A DNA stretch of 64,000 nt from Periweissella cryptocerci (GTDB lineage: Bacteria > Bacillota > Bacilli > Lactobacillales > Lactobacillaceae), in NCBI RefSeq assembly GCF_004358325.1, contig NZ_CP037940.1, positions 2,604,001-2,668,000 on the forward strand, read 5' to 3'. This document shows, piece by piece, positions 45,028-53,398 of the stretch. The position numbers and the translations under genes were made by a program. Position 1 is the stretch's first letter; each line of letters starts with the position of its first letter. Under the pieces are notes generated by a model. The model did not search any database. It saw nothing but the letters and a program-made list of their open reading frames with translations, and was not told the DNA's origin.

Positions 45028-45810
45028 ATGCAAACAATTAAGCACATAGGACCCGGATTACGGGCGACGTTTAAACCAGCACGTTTGGTGGGGGATTTCA
45101 TTACTTTATCGGGCAAAGATTTCATTTTGCTGGGGATGATGTTAATTGCAACCATTGCAGCGTTTATTTTTGGGCAAGATTTCTCGGTATTGGGCGTCGT
45201 GTCGTTTGTTGTCGGCATCGCGACGGTGGCAAATTTAATCTTGATTGACCGGGGACGGCTGACGAATTACGCGTGGGGGATGATTTCGACATTGACGTGG
45301 TTGATTATTGCGTGGCATAACCATTTAATTGGCGATATCACCACGCAAATATTTTTCTTCATCATGCAATTTGTGGGGATTGCGGTGTGGCACAAATCAA
45401 TCACAGATAACCACGATGAGCATGGAGAAATTATCGCCAAGAAGCTTAGTCGGCGCCAAATGGTGGTGTTAGCGGTGATTTTATTAATCGCCTATTTCGT
45501 CCAAGTTTATCTGTCACGCCAGCTTCACGGCACGCAAATTTGGCTGGATTCAGCGGTCTTACCATTGAATATTGCCGCTGAAATCTTGATGATTTACGGT
45601 TTTGCGAGCCAATGGTTCATGTGGACGCTGATTAATTTGATTAATATCGTCATTTGGATTAACCAACTTCACGCGGGTGGCGTTGGTTCAACCTCAATGC
45701 TAATTTTGCAAATCGTGATGACGATTAATGGCATGTGGGGGTGGTATTTGTGGAATAAATCCGCTAATACACAGCAGACCACGAGTGATTTTGAAAAGGA
45801 ATTGGTGTAA
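45028..45810 (+). CDS. pnuC: PnuC nicotinamide riboside transporter
   Basis: The 260-residue membrane protein has seven to eight helices and the PnuC pattern: VSFVVGIATVANLILIDRGR, NYAWGMISTLTWLIIAW, and late NLINIVIWINQLHAGG and MTINGMWGWYLWNKS. It brings in nicotinamide riboside, which the NadR kinase traps. ATG 45028 has GGGGGAG upstream. It lies 62 bases after nadR, so co-transcription is likely. Confidence 0.93.
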   Translation: MQTIKHIGPGLRATFKPARLVGDFITLSGKDFILLGMMLIATIAAFIFGQDFSVLGVVSFVVGIATVANLILIDRGRLTNYAWGMISTLTWLIIAWHNHLIGDITTQIFFFIMQFVGIAVWHKSITDNHDEHGEIIAKKLSRRQMVVLAVILLIAYFVQVYLSRQLHGTQIWLDSAVLPLNIAAEILMIYGFASQWFMWTLINLINIVIWINQLHAGGVGSTSMLILQIVMTINGMWGWYLWNKSANTQQTTSDFEKELV

Positions 45811-45869
45811 CACGGGTAATATAAAAATTGCATTCTGCACACTTTTCTAATTTATTTTTAATAAAACGG

Positions 45870-46186
45870 TTGACAATCGTATGTAGTGGGCTTAAACTGA
45901 TGGCAATCACTTGCGATGAAGAGATAAGTACTTGATTAACATTGGCGCCAGCGAGCGTTCATTTGGTGAAAGAACGCCCAATGTGATTTTGGAAAATGGT
46001 CTTGGAGCAAACGGAATGTGAGCAAGATGTTGTTAGCATTCCCCGGGATACGCCCGTTATAGCGTGCCGAGTTAACGCTAATTATGGTTGACTTGATGAG
46101 GTTGCCCTAGTGATTGGGCAATAAACGCAGGTGGTAACACGAGTAAATTCGTCCCGCAGTCTAAAATTTTAGGCTGCGGGATTTTT
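45870..46186 (+). promoter_or_regulatory. T-box riboswitch, probably methionine-specific
   Basis: A promoter-like TTGACA (45870) and TAAACT (45893) precede the leader. Stem I has GATGAAGAGATAAGTA and GCGAGCG-like motifs. A likely specifier ATG lies at 45996-45998 in GGAAAATGG, fitting methionine. The T-box sequence GCAGGTGGTAACACG (46127-46141) follows, and then the terminator CCCGCAG/CTGCGGG with six T (46153-46187). The downstream gene is a MetE-like enzyme, in agreement. Repeat A4 begins immediately behind the T-run. Confidence 0.88.
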
Positions 46187-46189
46187 TGG

Positions 46190-46515
46190 CTCCGTTTTGT
46201 CTGACGTGGGATTGGATAAACTTGGCCACTTCGTGCCGGTAAATTGCTTGGCGCACCACGCTGGAAGCGCATTGCCAAGCCGAAGTGCTGTCTTGGCAAA
46301 CTCGGACAAGCTGGGACTCTAAGGAATAAATTCTTAAGACTCCTCATCTCATCCTCAGCGGCGACATGTGTTACACACATATCACCCCAGCCGCGGTGTA
46401 AAGGCTACGCCCGCCAAGCAATTTACCGGCACTACGTTAGTTAGGTATAATGCCAAATCAGCGGAAAACTAGTACCAAGCACAAACCGCAGTGGCATGGG
46501 AAAAACACTGGGGGC
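46190..46515 (+). repeat. Single-core structured repeat A4, right end lost
   Basis: The left end is GTCTGACGTGGGATT (46199-46213). The core is 46235-46430 (196 bp) between ACTTCGT (46228) and ACTACGT (46431), with terminal stem GCCGGTAAATTGCTTGGCG/CGCCAAGCAATTTACCGGC and hairpin TTGCCAAG/CTTGGCAA. The right arm follows to about 46515 and then breaks off before the GTGGGATT inverted end. A tandem GAATTTATAACAAAC pair (46519-46551) follows. It lies between the T-box and the metE-like gene. Confidence 0.85.
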
Positions 46516-46566
46516 AGCGAATTTATAACAAACCGAATTTATAACAAACGAAAAGGGGGCTACCAA

Positions 46567-46671
46567 ATGGTGCAAGCATTGAAAATTTATTATTTACACG
46601 CGAATGCGAAAGTGACGGCAATCTTGCTATTTGGTAGTGGCGCCGTGGTAAATGCGACCATGTGGTGGTAA
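46567..46671 (+). CDS. 34-residue micro-ORF upstream of the metE-like gene
   Basis: The frame MVQALKIYYLHANAKVTAIL, then LFGSGAVVNATMWW, has AAAAGGGGGC upstream of the ATG. It is hydrophobic and ends 74 bases before the metE-like start. It may be a small membrane protein co-transcribed under the T-box, or a chance frame. It resembles no known family. Confidence 0.45.
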   Translation: MVQALKIYYLHANAKVTAILLFGSGAVVNATMWW

Positions 46672-46745
46672 CTAGCAGTGAATTGGCGGGATTGTACCGC
46701 CAAGTTTAGCGATGAAAATCACCAGGAATATGGGGAGAAAAACAC

Positions 46746-47873
46746 ATGCCAAATACACAAACACAACAAAAAATTGGGTTCCAACACGTTGGTTCATTCT
46801 TACGCCCAACAGCATTGAAGACAGCTCGGGCCGAATTTGCAGCCAATGAAATTACAGCCGCGCAATTACGCACCGTGGAAGATGACGCAATTACCGCACT
46901 GGTTGCTAAGCAAAAAGCAGTCGGCTTGGACGTGGTCACAGACGGCGAATTTCGGCGAGCATACTGGCACTTGGACAACTTCTGGGGCTTTGGGGGCGTT
47001 GAAAAAATTAAATTTGGTGAAGGGTATCTATTTGCCCACGAAGAAACCAAAGACGACTCAGCCCGGTTGAATGGCCGATTGAGTTTTATCGCTGCCACGC
47101 ATCCAGTGATTGCCGATTTTGGTTTCTTACAAAAAGTTGCCACCGAACAAAACATTCAAGCCAAAATAACGTTACCATCGCCAGCACAATTTTATTCGGA
47201 ACTCGTGCGGGGGATCAACGCCAGCGAAATTGAAAAATACTATGATTCAGATGAAGCGTTATTCACCGATATCAAACGCGTTTACCACGAAGAAATTTTA
47301 GCGTTATATGATTTGGGTGCCCGCATTGTCCAATTGGATGATTGCACGTGGGGGATGTTAGTCGATCCGCACTTTTGGAATACGATCGCAGGTGCTGGTT
47401 TCGATCCGCAAAAATTACAAGCCATCTATGTCGATTTGAATAATGGCGCCATTGCGGATTTACCAGCCGATTTGACGGTTAATACCCACGTGTGCCGGGG
47501 GAATTTTCATTCTGATTGGGCCGCTCAAGGTGGTTACGATACTGTCGCCGACGTGTTGTTTGGGCAAGAAAATGTCAGCAGCTATTTCTTAGAATACGAC
47601 AGCGACCGCGCTGGGAGCTTCGCACCATTAGCGAAAGTCAGTGGGGATAAACGTGTGGTCTTGGGCTTGATTACGACCAAGTCTGGTGAATTAGAAGACA
47701 AACAAACGATTATTAACCGCATTCAAGAAGCAACCACATACCTACCATTAGAGCGTTTGTGGTTAAGCACCCAATGCGGATTTGCTTCAACGGAGGAAGG
47801 TAATATTTTAACGGAAGACCAGCAGTGGGCGAAGTTAGCATTAGTCAAAGAAATTCTGGTTGAAGTGTTTTAG
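46746..47873 (+). CDS. MetE-like cobalamin-independent methionine synthase (YxjG type)
   Basis: The 375-residue protein covers only the catalytic C-terminal barrel of MetE, as in B. subtilis YxjG/YxjH. Zinc ligands are seen in VNTHVCRGNFHSDW (His and Cys) and in STQCGFASTEEGN (second Cys), with a conserved IVQLDDCTWG strand. The enzyme probably methylates homocysteine with a methyl donor other than long-chain folate, possibly in methylthio salvage. ATATGGGGAG precedes the ATG. It lies behind a methionine T-box leader. Confidence 0.9.
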   Translation: MPNTQTQQKIGFQHVGSFLRPTALKTARAEFAANEITAAQLRTVEDDAITALVAKQKAVGLDVVTDGEFRRAYWHLDNFWGFGGVEKIKFGEGYLFAHEETKDDSARLNGRLSFIAATHPVIADFGFLQKVATEQNIQAKITLPSPAQFYSELVRGINASEIEKYYDSDEALFTDIKRVYHEEILALYDLGARIVQLDDCTWGMLVDPHFWNTIAGAGFDPQKLQAIYVDLNNGAIADLPADLTVNTHVCRGNFHSDWAAQGGYDTVADVLFGQENVSSYFLEYDSDRAGSFAPLAKVSGDKRVVLGLITTKSGELEDKQTIINRIQEATTYLPLERLWLSTQCGFASTEEGNILTEDQQWAKLALVKEILVEVF

Positions 47874-47901
47874 TTGGAATAAGTAAAGTTAGTTCAATGT
47901 T

Positions 47902-47937
47902 AGGCTGGGTGATTCTGCTGGAATCTCCAGCCTTTTT
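47902..47937 (+). terminator. Intrinsic terminator of the metE-like gene
   Basis: AGGCTGG and CCAGCCT pair and are followed by TTTTG. Confidence 0.8.
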
Positions 47938-48154
47938 GATTTCGCTCTCAGTCCATCAATCAGTGCTTTTAATTATCTGATTAATGGACGGGAACTTTGA
48001 GGTTAAGACTACCCGGAAGAAGGACGATTACGGCTGCCTTGATTAATATAGTAGATTATTGTAATTGAATAGCTTAATCAATGAATATTCATATTTACTT
48101 GCGAAAATAGAACTATAGATGGTAATAATAGTTAAGATTAGTGAGGAGAATAAT

Positions 48155-49816
48155 ATGGCTTCAGAACAATTTATCAAGGAAAACATCAGTCAATTTTTTG
48201 ACGATTTAGGTGGTGTAAAAGTTTTTGTAACCCCAAATATTTCTGAAAAACAATTAGTTAATGCTTCAAAAGTAGTGGGTATAGATGCCGGATTAATTTT
48301 GGCAATTGCAGATACTACCTTGCTGAATAGTGGTAAAGGTGGCTACGTATTTACTGGTTCTAAGGTACTATATAAAGCTACAATGACAGATCCGGTTTCA
48401 ATGGACTATGAAGCCATTGAGAGTGTTGAACAAGTAGATAAAGTTACGAAAGATAAAAAAGGAAGAGATGTTCACTCATATTCTTTAGAATTCACCCTTA
48501 AGGATGGGTCAACAGTAAAATGGGAAGAAGGGATAATGGACACTGGTGGAACAAATAAAGGTGTAGCAGATTTCTTGTACATTTTGATTTCGGAATTGGC
48601 AGATGGGGACGAATTTGAGGAAACAAACCAGCTACTAGAACTTCAGGATTTTGGTGATGAGGTTATTTTGGCTTATTTGAAAATTATTGTTAATTACTTA
48701 CGGAGTGATGATGGCTTGATTGACCCAACTGAAAACAGTAGCTTGTTGGGAATTATTAGTTCTGTACGGCTGTCTAAAGCTGCCGGTGAAGAGTTACGAG
48801 AGTACCGGCTGAATCCAGCAAACGTGTTGGAAAACGATGAGCTATTGAGTGTTTTAAAAGAAAATATTCCAACGGGTAGTCAGGATACAGTGTTCCAATC
48901 ATTGGGAAACAACCTTGTGTTAGTTAAGGAACTAAAATTTAAGGCACTAATGCAAAATACTATGTTTGTTGAATTAGAACAAAAATTGGGTTTAACAGAT
49001 GATCAAATAAAATTCTTTATTAGAAGTGTTGAACAAGATAAAAAAATTATCACTGAACGCTTAAATGATACCCAAGCTGAAGCTGCTACAAAAGAGCTAA
49101 CGGCATTAGCAGGTGGAGCTGGTGTGACGTTAGCAGCACTTGCTGTTACCGGTGGTGTTTCAGGTGGTGTTTCAACAGGACTTTTAACGTTGGCTTTTGC
49201 AAGTACTGGTGGCATGTTGATTGGCGTTGGAGCAATTGCCGGTGCTGGATATTTAGCTTACAAAGGTATGAAATATCTTACAGTCGGTAAAGAGATGGAG
49301 AAAAATCAAGTACGACAAGAGTTGCTTCAAGCAAGTATTAAAAAGTTGAAAATTTCAACTACAATCTTGCTCGAAGATGTTAACTGGGTTACCACCAAGT
49401 TAGCAGATGCACTTGACGACGTTGATAGTTTATCTGATACAAATAATTTAATCATGACAAAGATTAAGATGCTGAAGCAAATCACAGCAAGTTCAAAGGT
49501 TGTTATGGATGACCAGTCAGATGCACAAAAAGAGCTTACCATTGCAAACTTAGTTAATGTTTTGAATATAGATAAATTCAATGATTTGGCGTCTAAAAAT
49601 GTGAACTCAGTGAAGTTCAAAGAATTTGTGATGAATGCATATAATGAGGAAACAAGTGACGACGGGAAAAATAAATTTGTGCTACGGCAAGATTTGGATG
49701 AAGATTATCTTGAAAAAGTCCGGGCAATTTTGGAAACAATCGGATATTTTGATATGAAGGAATCTGCAGTCTCAGATATGAAAAATTCCGTTAAAAAAAT
49801 GTTTGGTGGTTCATAA
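48155..49816 (+). CDS. Putative TerB/PH-like membrane protein of an unknown two-gene system
   Basis: The protein has 553 residues. Residues about 45-160 form an alternating-strand region (GYVFTGSKVLYKA, then YSLEFTLKDGSTVKW) like bacterial PH domains. VNYLRSDDGLIDPTENSSLL (about 179-198) looks like a TerB-type helical repeat. Residues about 315-365 hold a glycine-rich hydrophobic hairpin (GGAGVTLAALAVTGGVSGG, then MLIGVGAIAGAGYLAYKG). A helical C-terminus follows. ATG 48155 has GAGGAG upstream. Eighteen bases separate it from the partner gene. The layout suggests a cytosolic sensor joined to a membrane-inserting hairpin, as in some defence effectors; that is inference. Confidence 0.6.
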   Translation: MASEQFIKENISQFFDDLGGVKVFVTPNISEKQLVNASKVVGIDAGLILAIADTTLLNSGKGGYVFTGSKVLYKATMTDPVSMDYEAIESVEQVDKVTKDKKGRDVHSYSLEFTLKDGSTVKWEEGIMDTGGTNKGVADFLYILISELADGDEFEETNQLLELQDFGDEVILAYLKIIVNYLRSDDGLIDPTENSSLLGIISSVRLSKAAGEELREYRLNPANVLENDELLSVLKENIPTGSQDTVFQSLGNNLVLVKELKFKALMQNTMFVELEQKLGLTDDQIKFFIRSVEQDKKIITERLNDTQAEAATKELTALAGGAGVTLAALAVTGGVSGGVSTGLLTLAFASTGGMLIGVGAIAGAGYLAYKGMKYLTVGKEMEKNQVRQELLQASIKKLKISTTILLEDVNWVTTKLADALDDVDSLSDTNNLIMTKIKMLKQITASSKVVMDDQSDAQKELTIANLVNVLNIDKFNDLASKNVNSVKFKEFVMNAYNEETSDDGKNKFVLRQDLDEDYLEKVRAILETIGYFDMKESAVSDMKNSVKKMFGGS

Positions 49817-49834
49817 AATATAGTAGGTGAATTT

Positions 49835-51442
49835 ATGATGAATGAAGGACAACGTAACAAAGACAATAAATTGTATGATGAAATGGCTGAATTGCTCGCA
49901 ACTGACACTGCTATGCATGAAGCGGCATCTGCACAGATGGATACGAATTATCGTCAGTTAGAAGAGTTAAAAAACAATGTGCAATCCGTAAAAAATCAGC
50001 AAGTAGACATTCTGGATGACTTAGATGCTTTGTTAGCTGCAAATGTTAAGACGTCAGAATTTGATGATTTTGAACAGCAACTTGCGGAGGAATCAAGCGA
50101 AAAGCGAAGTCGAAATATTTTACAGACGATGGATATATCGGATGACTGGAAAGAACTGTTGGAAGATAACCGTGCGTATGCTAAGGAAATAAATTTTGAT
50201 ATTTCAAATCCTTATTTGAAATTGTTTAGTACACAAGAATTTGCGACATTGAGCCATCAATTGGTAGATAAGTATGAAATTTCTAAATTAGAGAAAAAGG
50301 ATTATGCATTTGCAGCGGTTGTCGGAATTATTATGGGACTAGTTGATGCTTTTCTTGTCGGTTCTATTACTGATGGTAATAATCCCTTAACCAAAAATGC
50401 TCAAGGGAAATTAAGTAAAGAAGTAGATAATTTGTATGCTTCGGTTGTTCAAAAGATGGGACGAAATATAAAGATTAATGAAATTTTGGCAAATAAAAAC
50501 GATTATATTGCAAGCCAAGCCAAAAAAGGATTACAGCCATCTTCTAAAAAGCTCGAGCAATTTGACAGTTTAGTTGACATTGCAAAAAATGCTGATCGAA
50601 AAAAAGCTATTGGGTATTTGGAAAAACACTTTAAGGTGAATTATGATGCTTCTAACAACGCGCATGTTCTTAGCGGAAACGTAACTGGCATAAACGCATC
50701 TAACCATCACCTGTTGAGTTTGTCACATGATCCAGGACCAATGGGGTTGATTATGGGTATTTTCGATCAATTGACAAACAAGTCAACGATGATTGGAACT
50801 GATGGCAGTATAGTGAGAGTGGTGACTGACAACGCATCTAGTTTATCCGGTGAAGGCAATATTATTAAGCGCATAATCGATGCTGTTGTTAATTGGTTTG
50901 GACATACGATGTCTGACGTTGCGGGGACAAGTGGTTCCGTTGGGCGTGGTGCAGGATTGCCGGTTCCATTTTATGCAATCACGCAAGAGCTGCAGTTTGG
51001 TAAATTTGATGCCAATGGCAGTGAAATGAATGCTGCAGGACTTGCCGAATCGCTTTATAAGCAAGGATATGATGTGCGGGCTTTTACTGCACAAGCCATC
51101 CCGGTTTTAGTAGCAGAAGTGTTAGTGCGGCTATATTGGGCGTTTAAGCAGAAATTTTATTATGGCAAAACTTGGAAGGAAAGTTTGCCAATTGGCAATA
51201 AACCGGATTTGGCAAAGTTGTTGCTTGTGGCAATTGCGACATTTGAAACAATTGATGTAGCTGACGCGATTATGAGAAATGGTATAACACCAGCGATATT
51301 GTTCCGTTTAAACTTTGGTGGCCTAGTTGATCTTGGATTCAGATCTATTCAAGTTGCCAGAAATTATAGTAAACATATCAAACATTTGCAGAAGCTTGAT
51401 GATGATTTGCAAGCTGAATGGGATCGATTGTTAGTAACGTAA
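49835..51442 (+). CDS. Multi-pass membrane protein of the unknown two-gene system
   Basis: The protein has 535 residues. An N-terminal coiled coil (about 10-90) is followed by hydrophobic segments (FAAVVGIIMGLVDAFLVGSI at about 152-171, MGLIMGIF, IPVLVAEVLVRLYWAF and LLLVAIATF). Conserved-looking blocks are HHLLSLSHDPGPMGLI (about 289-304), VNWFGHTMSDVAGTSGS and RGAGLPVPFY. These blocks recall a widespread uncharacterised family remembered from other Gram-positive and Bacteroidetes genomes; that recall is unchecked. No enzyme motif is proven. It is probably co-expressed with the preceding gene. Confidence 0.6.
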   Translation: MMNEGQRNKDNKLYDEMAELLATDTAMHEAASAQMDTNYRQLEELKNNVQSVKNQQVDILDDLDALLAANVKTSEFDDFEQQLAEESSEKRSRNILQTMDISDDWKELLEDNRAYAKEINFDISNPYLKLFSTQEFATLSHQLVDKYEISKLEKKDYAFAAVVGIIMGLVDAFLVGSITDGNNPLTKNAQGKLSKEVDNLYASVVQKMGRNIKINEILANKNDYIASQAKKGLQPSSKKLEQFDSLVDIAKNADRKKAIGYLEKHFKVNYDASNNAHVLSGNVTGINASNHHLLSLSHDPGPMGLIMGIFDQLTNKSTMIGTDGSIVRVVTDNASSLSGEGNIIKRIIDAVVNWFGHTMSDVAGTSGSVGRGAGLPVPFYAITQELQFGKFDANGSEMNAAGLAESLYKQGYDVRAFTAQAIPVLVAEVLVRLYWAFKQKFYYGKTWKESLPIGNKPDLAKLLLVAIATFETIDVADAIMRNGITPAILFRLNFGGLVDLGFRSIQVARNYSKHIKHLQKLDDDLQAEWDRLLVT

Positions 51443-51914
51443 AAGATGTATATTCATTTTAATGGTATCGAATTGGTGATGAACCATGTTTAATTCAAAA
51501 AAACGTACATCAATACTATCGATAGCAATTAATGGAGTGGTGAAATCAGGTACGGCGACAGAGGTTGATTGTGGTCGGTAAGGCAAAAAAACATGAGGTT
51601 GATTTAATCGAAAGTCCTAACTTGCTGCGTGCAGATTAGGGCTTATTCGTATTGAGAAACAGATAAGTATACTAGTCGAAGCACACGGTAACACTTGCGA
51701 ATATGGTAAAGTAAATTTCGTGAATGATGCTAATTTACCAAGTATGATTCTAATGTAAGGTTTTGTTCTCAGCAAATTCCTAATGAATCGATTACAAATA
51801 ATAAGCAATGTGACACAATTCGGTAATGCAACCGATACCATTTCTGTAACATTGTGAGAATATACTAATGAGTATTGAAATACGACAATTAACGAAATTT
51901 GGAGTTCACATAAT
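51443..51914 (+). other. Intergenic region before the NlpC/P60 gene
   Basis: This stretch of about 470 bases has no convincing gene. A hairpin AGTCCTAAC/GATTAGGGCT (51613-51637) followed by TATT may end the two-gene operon. The last 60 bases contain the ribosome site GGAG of the hydrolase gene. Confidence 0.45.
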
Positions 51915-52556
51915 ATGAAAAATAAGCTTGGTAAATTAGTTTTTGCGTGTGTTGCGACTTTAATCACAATTGTGGCGACTAGTGGAATTGTTAGTGCGGA
52001 TAGCACCAGCGTTCAGGTAGTTAAAGGCGACACGTTGACGTCACTTGCTAAGAAGTATAATGTCACGGTAAGTGCGATTAAAAGCGAAAATAATTTGAAC
52101 TCTGACGTAATTAAAATTGGCCAAACTTTGGTAATTGGCGATGATAGCGCGACACCTGCCACTAGTACGGGTACAACCACAGTTACCCCCGCAACAACCG
52201 CACCTTACCAAGGCGTGGCTGAATATGCCCAACGCTTCATTGGTACGCATTATGTATGGGGTGGTATGAGTCCGCGTGGATTTGATTGCTCAGGTTTAGT
52301 CGCATATAGTTTTGCGCACAAAGCCGGTGTAAAATTACCACACAGTTCGGCCCGCCAAGCAGCCGTAACTAAGCGCATTGCCGTTGCCAACGTTAAAGCC
52401 GGTGATTTATTATTCTGGTCATCAAATGGCCGTGTCTACCACGTTGGTCTAGCAATTAGTAATAAGAAATTTGTCCAAGCCCCAGAAGCTGGTAAGCGGG
52501 TCGAAATTTCAAGCATTGCCAAATGGCACCCATCATTTGCCGGCCGTGTTAAATAA
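51915..52556 (+). CDS. Secreted LysM and NlpC/P60 cell-wall hydrolase
   Basis: The 213-residue protein has a signal peptide (about 1-28, ending SGIVSADS), one LysM domain (about 33-78: VVKGDTLTSLAKKYNVTVSA and IKIGQTLVIG), a Thr-rich linker, and an NlpC/P60 domain (about 95-210). The catalytic cysteine is in RGFDCSGLVAYSF, the histidine in VYHVGLAIS, and the third polar residue near WHPSF. It should cleave gamma-D-Glu-diamino acid bonds in peptidoglycan. A terminator follows. Confidence 0.93.
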   Translation: MKNKLGKLVFACVATLITIVATSGIVSADSTSVQVVKGDTLTSLAKKYNVTVSAIKSENNLNSDVIKIGQTLVIGDDSATPATSTGTTTVTPATTAPYQGVAEYAQRFIGTHYVWGGMSPRGFDCSGLVAYSFAHKAGVKLPHSSARQAAVTKRIAVANVKAGDLLFWSSNGRVYHVGLAISNKKFVQAPEAGKRVEISSIAKWHPSFAGRVK

Positions 52557-52570
52557 TAATCAATAAACAG

Positions 52571-52608
52571 ACGATGAAATCACACCAAGATTTCATCGTT
52601 TTTTTTTT
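52571..52608 (+). terminator. Intrinsic terminator of the NlpC/P60 gene
   Basis: ACGATGAAAT and ATTTCATCGT form a perfect stem followed by a run of ten T. It continues into the end of an inverted repeat element. Confidence 0.9.
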
Positions 52609-52609
52609 G

Positions 52610-52796
52610 CTATATTTTTTCTACCGTGGGATTGTCGTTTCTGTACTGTTTAATCATCCAATTACTGAAGTTCAATTGTCAGTGGTTTTTCCATGCTACT
52701 GCGACCGGTGGTTGGTAACTGCTTTTTGCTAGTTACATTATTCCTAAGTAACGCAGTGGCCAAGTTTATTCAATCCCAGTCAGACAGAACGGAGCC
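52610..52796 (-). repeat. Structured repeat arms without a core (empty site)
   Basis: Read on the minus strand, this copy runs GTCTGACTGGGATTGAATAA, then ACTTGGCCACTGCGT, then directly TACTTAGGAATAATG and the right arm to AATCCCACGGTAGA. The roughly 196 bp core seen in A2 between ACTGCGT and the TTAGTTAGGAAT flank is absent, and a single ACTGCGT (52751-52757 on the plus strand as ACGCAGT) remains. The left and right inverted ends are both present. It shows what the element looks like before core insertion or after clean loss. Confidence 0.85.
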
Positions 52797-52876
52797 GTAA
52801 TTTTCCCCTTAGTTCATAAACTGTTCATAATTTTATGCTAATCTTAAAAGTAACTATTAATACGGATTGGAGATAA

Positions 52877-53386
52877 ATGATGTTAAGAAAGTTTTTTGGA
52901 TTGGATGATACTACTAAAGTCAATGCGGATGAAAAACAAGTCATCCCAACCGTAACCAGTTTTGAAGAGTTAAAAGACCGTTCATTTAAGGATGGATACA
53001 TGACCCTCACGCCAGAAGAATTGCTACAATTGATGGCAATTGGTGCTAAACCGGGTGATTTGTTAACGCTGGATGAATTCGGCGATGTGACATTGTTAGA
53101 TAACGACGGAGTGGAACGTAGTAGTGACCAACGTGCATTCAGAGTGTTTAGCGACGATGACACTGAAATCTATCAAGTGTCATCACAGAGTGTGGTTGAC
53201 TATGAAATTGAAAATTATGGAAAAAGCAAGACCGAAATCTTAGCTAAAATTCCCAAACGCGTGGTTACCAGTGTCAATGATGAAGAAAAGACACTCGAAC
53301 TATTGGCGGAAGCTACTAAAAAACTAACAAGTTTACAAAAGCGAACGGAAAAAATAGTAGCGAGCATTGCAGAATTCAAAGAATAG
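52877..53386 (+). CDS. Hypothetical protein, first gene of an unknown three-gene cassette
   Basis: The 169-residue acidic protein has LTPEELLQLMAIGAKPGDLL and FRVFSDDDTEIYQVSSQSVV in a mixed alpha/beta part and a C-terminal coiled coil (about residues 130-167). There is no signal peptide or membrane segment. TTGGAGATAA precedes the start. Twelve bases separate it from the next gene. No family is recognised; the C-terminal coiled coil is shared in style with the two following proteins. Confidence 0.6.
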   Translation: MMLRKFFGLDDTTKVNADEKQVIPTVTSFEELKDRSFKDGYMTLTPEELLQLMAIGAKPGDLLTLDEFGDVTLLDNDGVERSSDQRAFRVFSDDDTEIYQVSSQSVVDYEIENYGKSKTEILAKIPKRVVTSVNDEEKTLELLAEATKKLTSLQKRTEKIVASIAEFKE

Positions 53387-53398
53387 AGCGGTGGCTAG

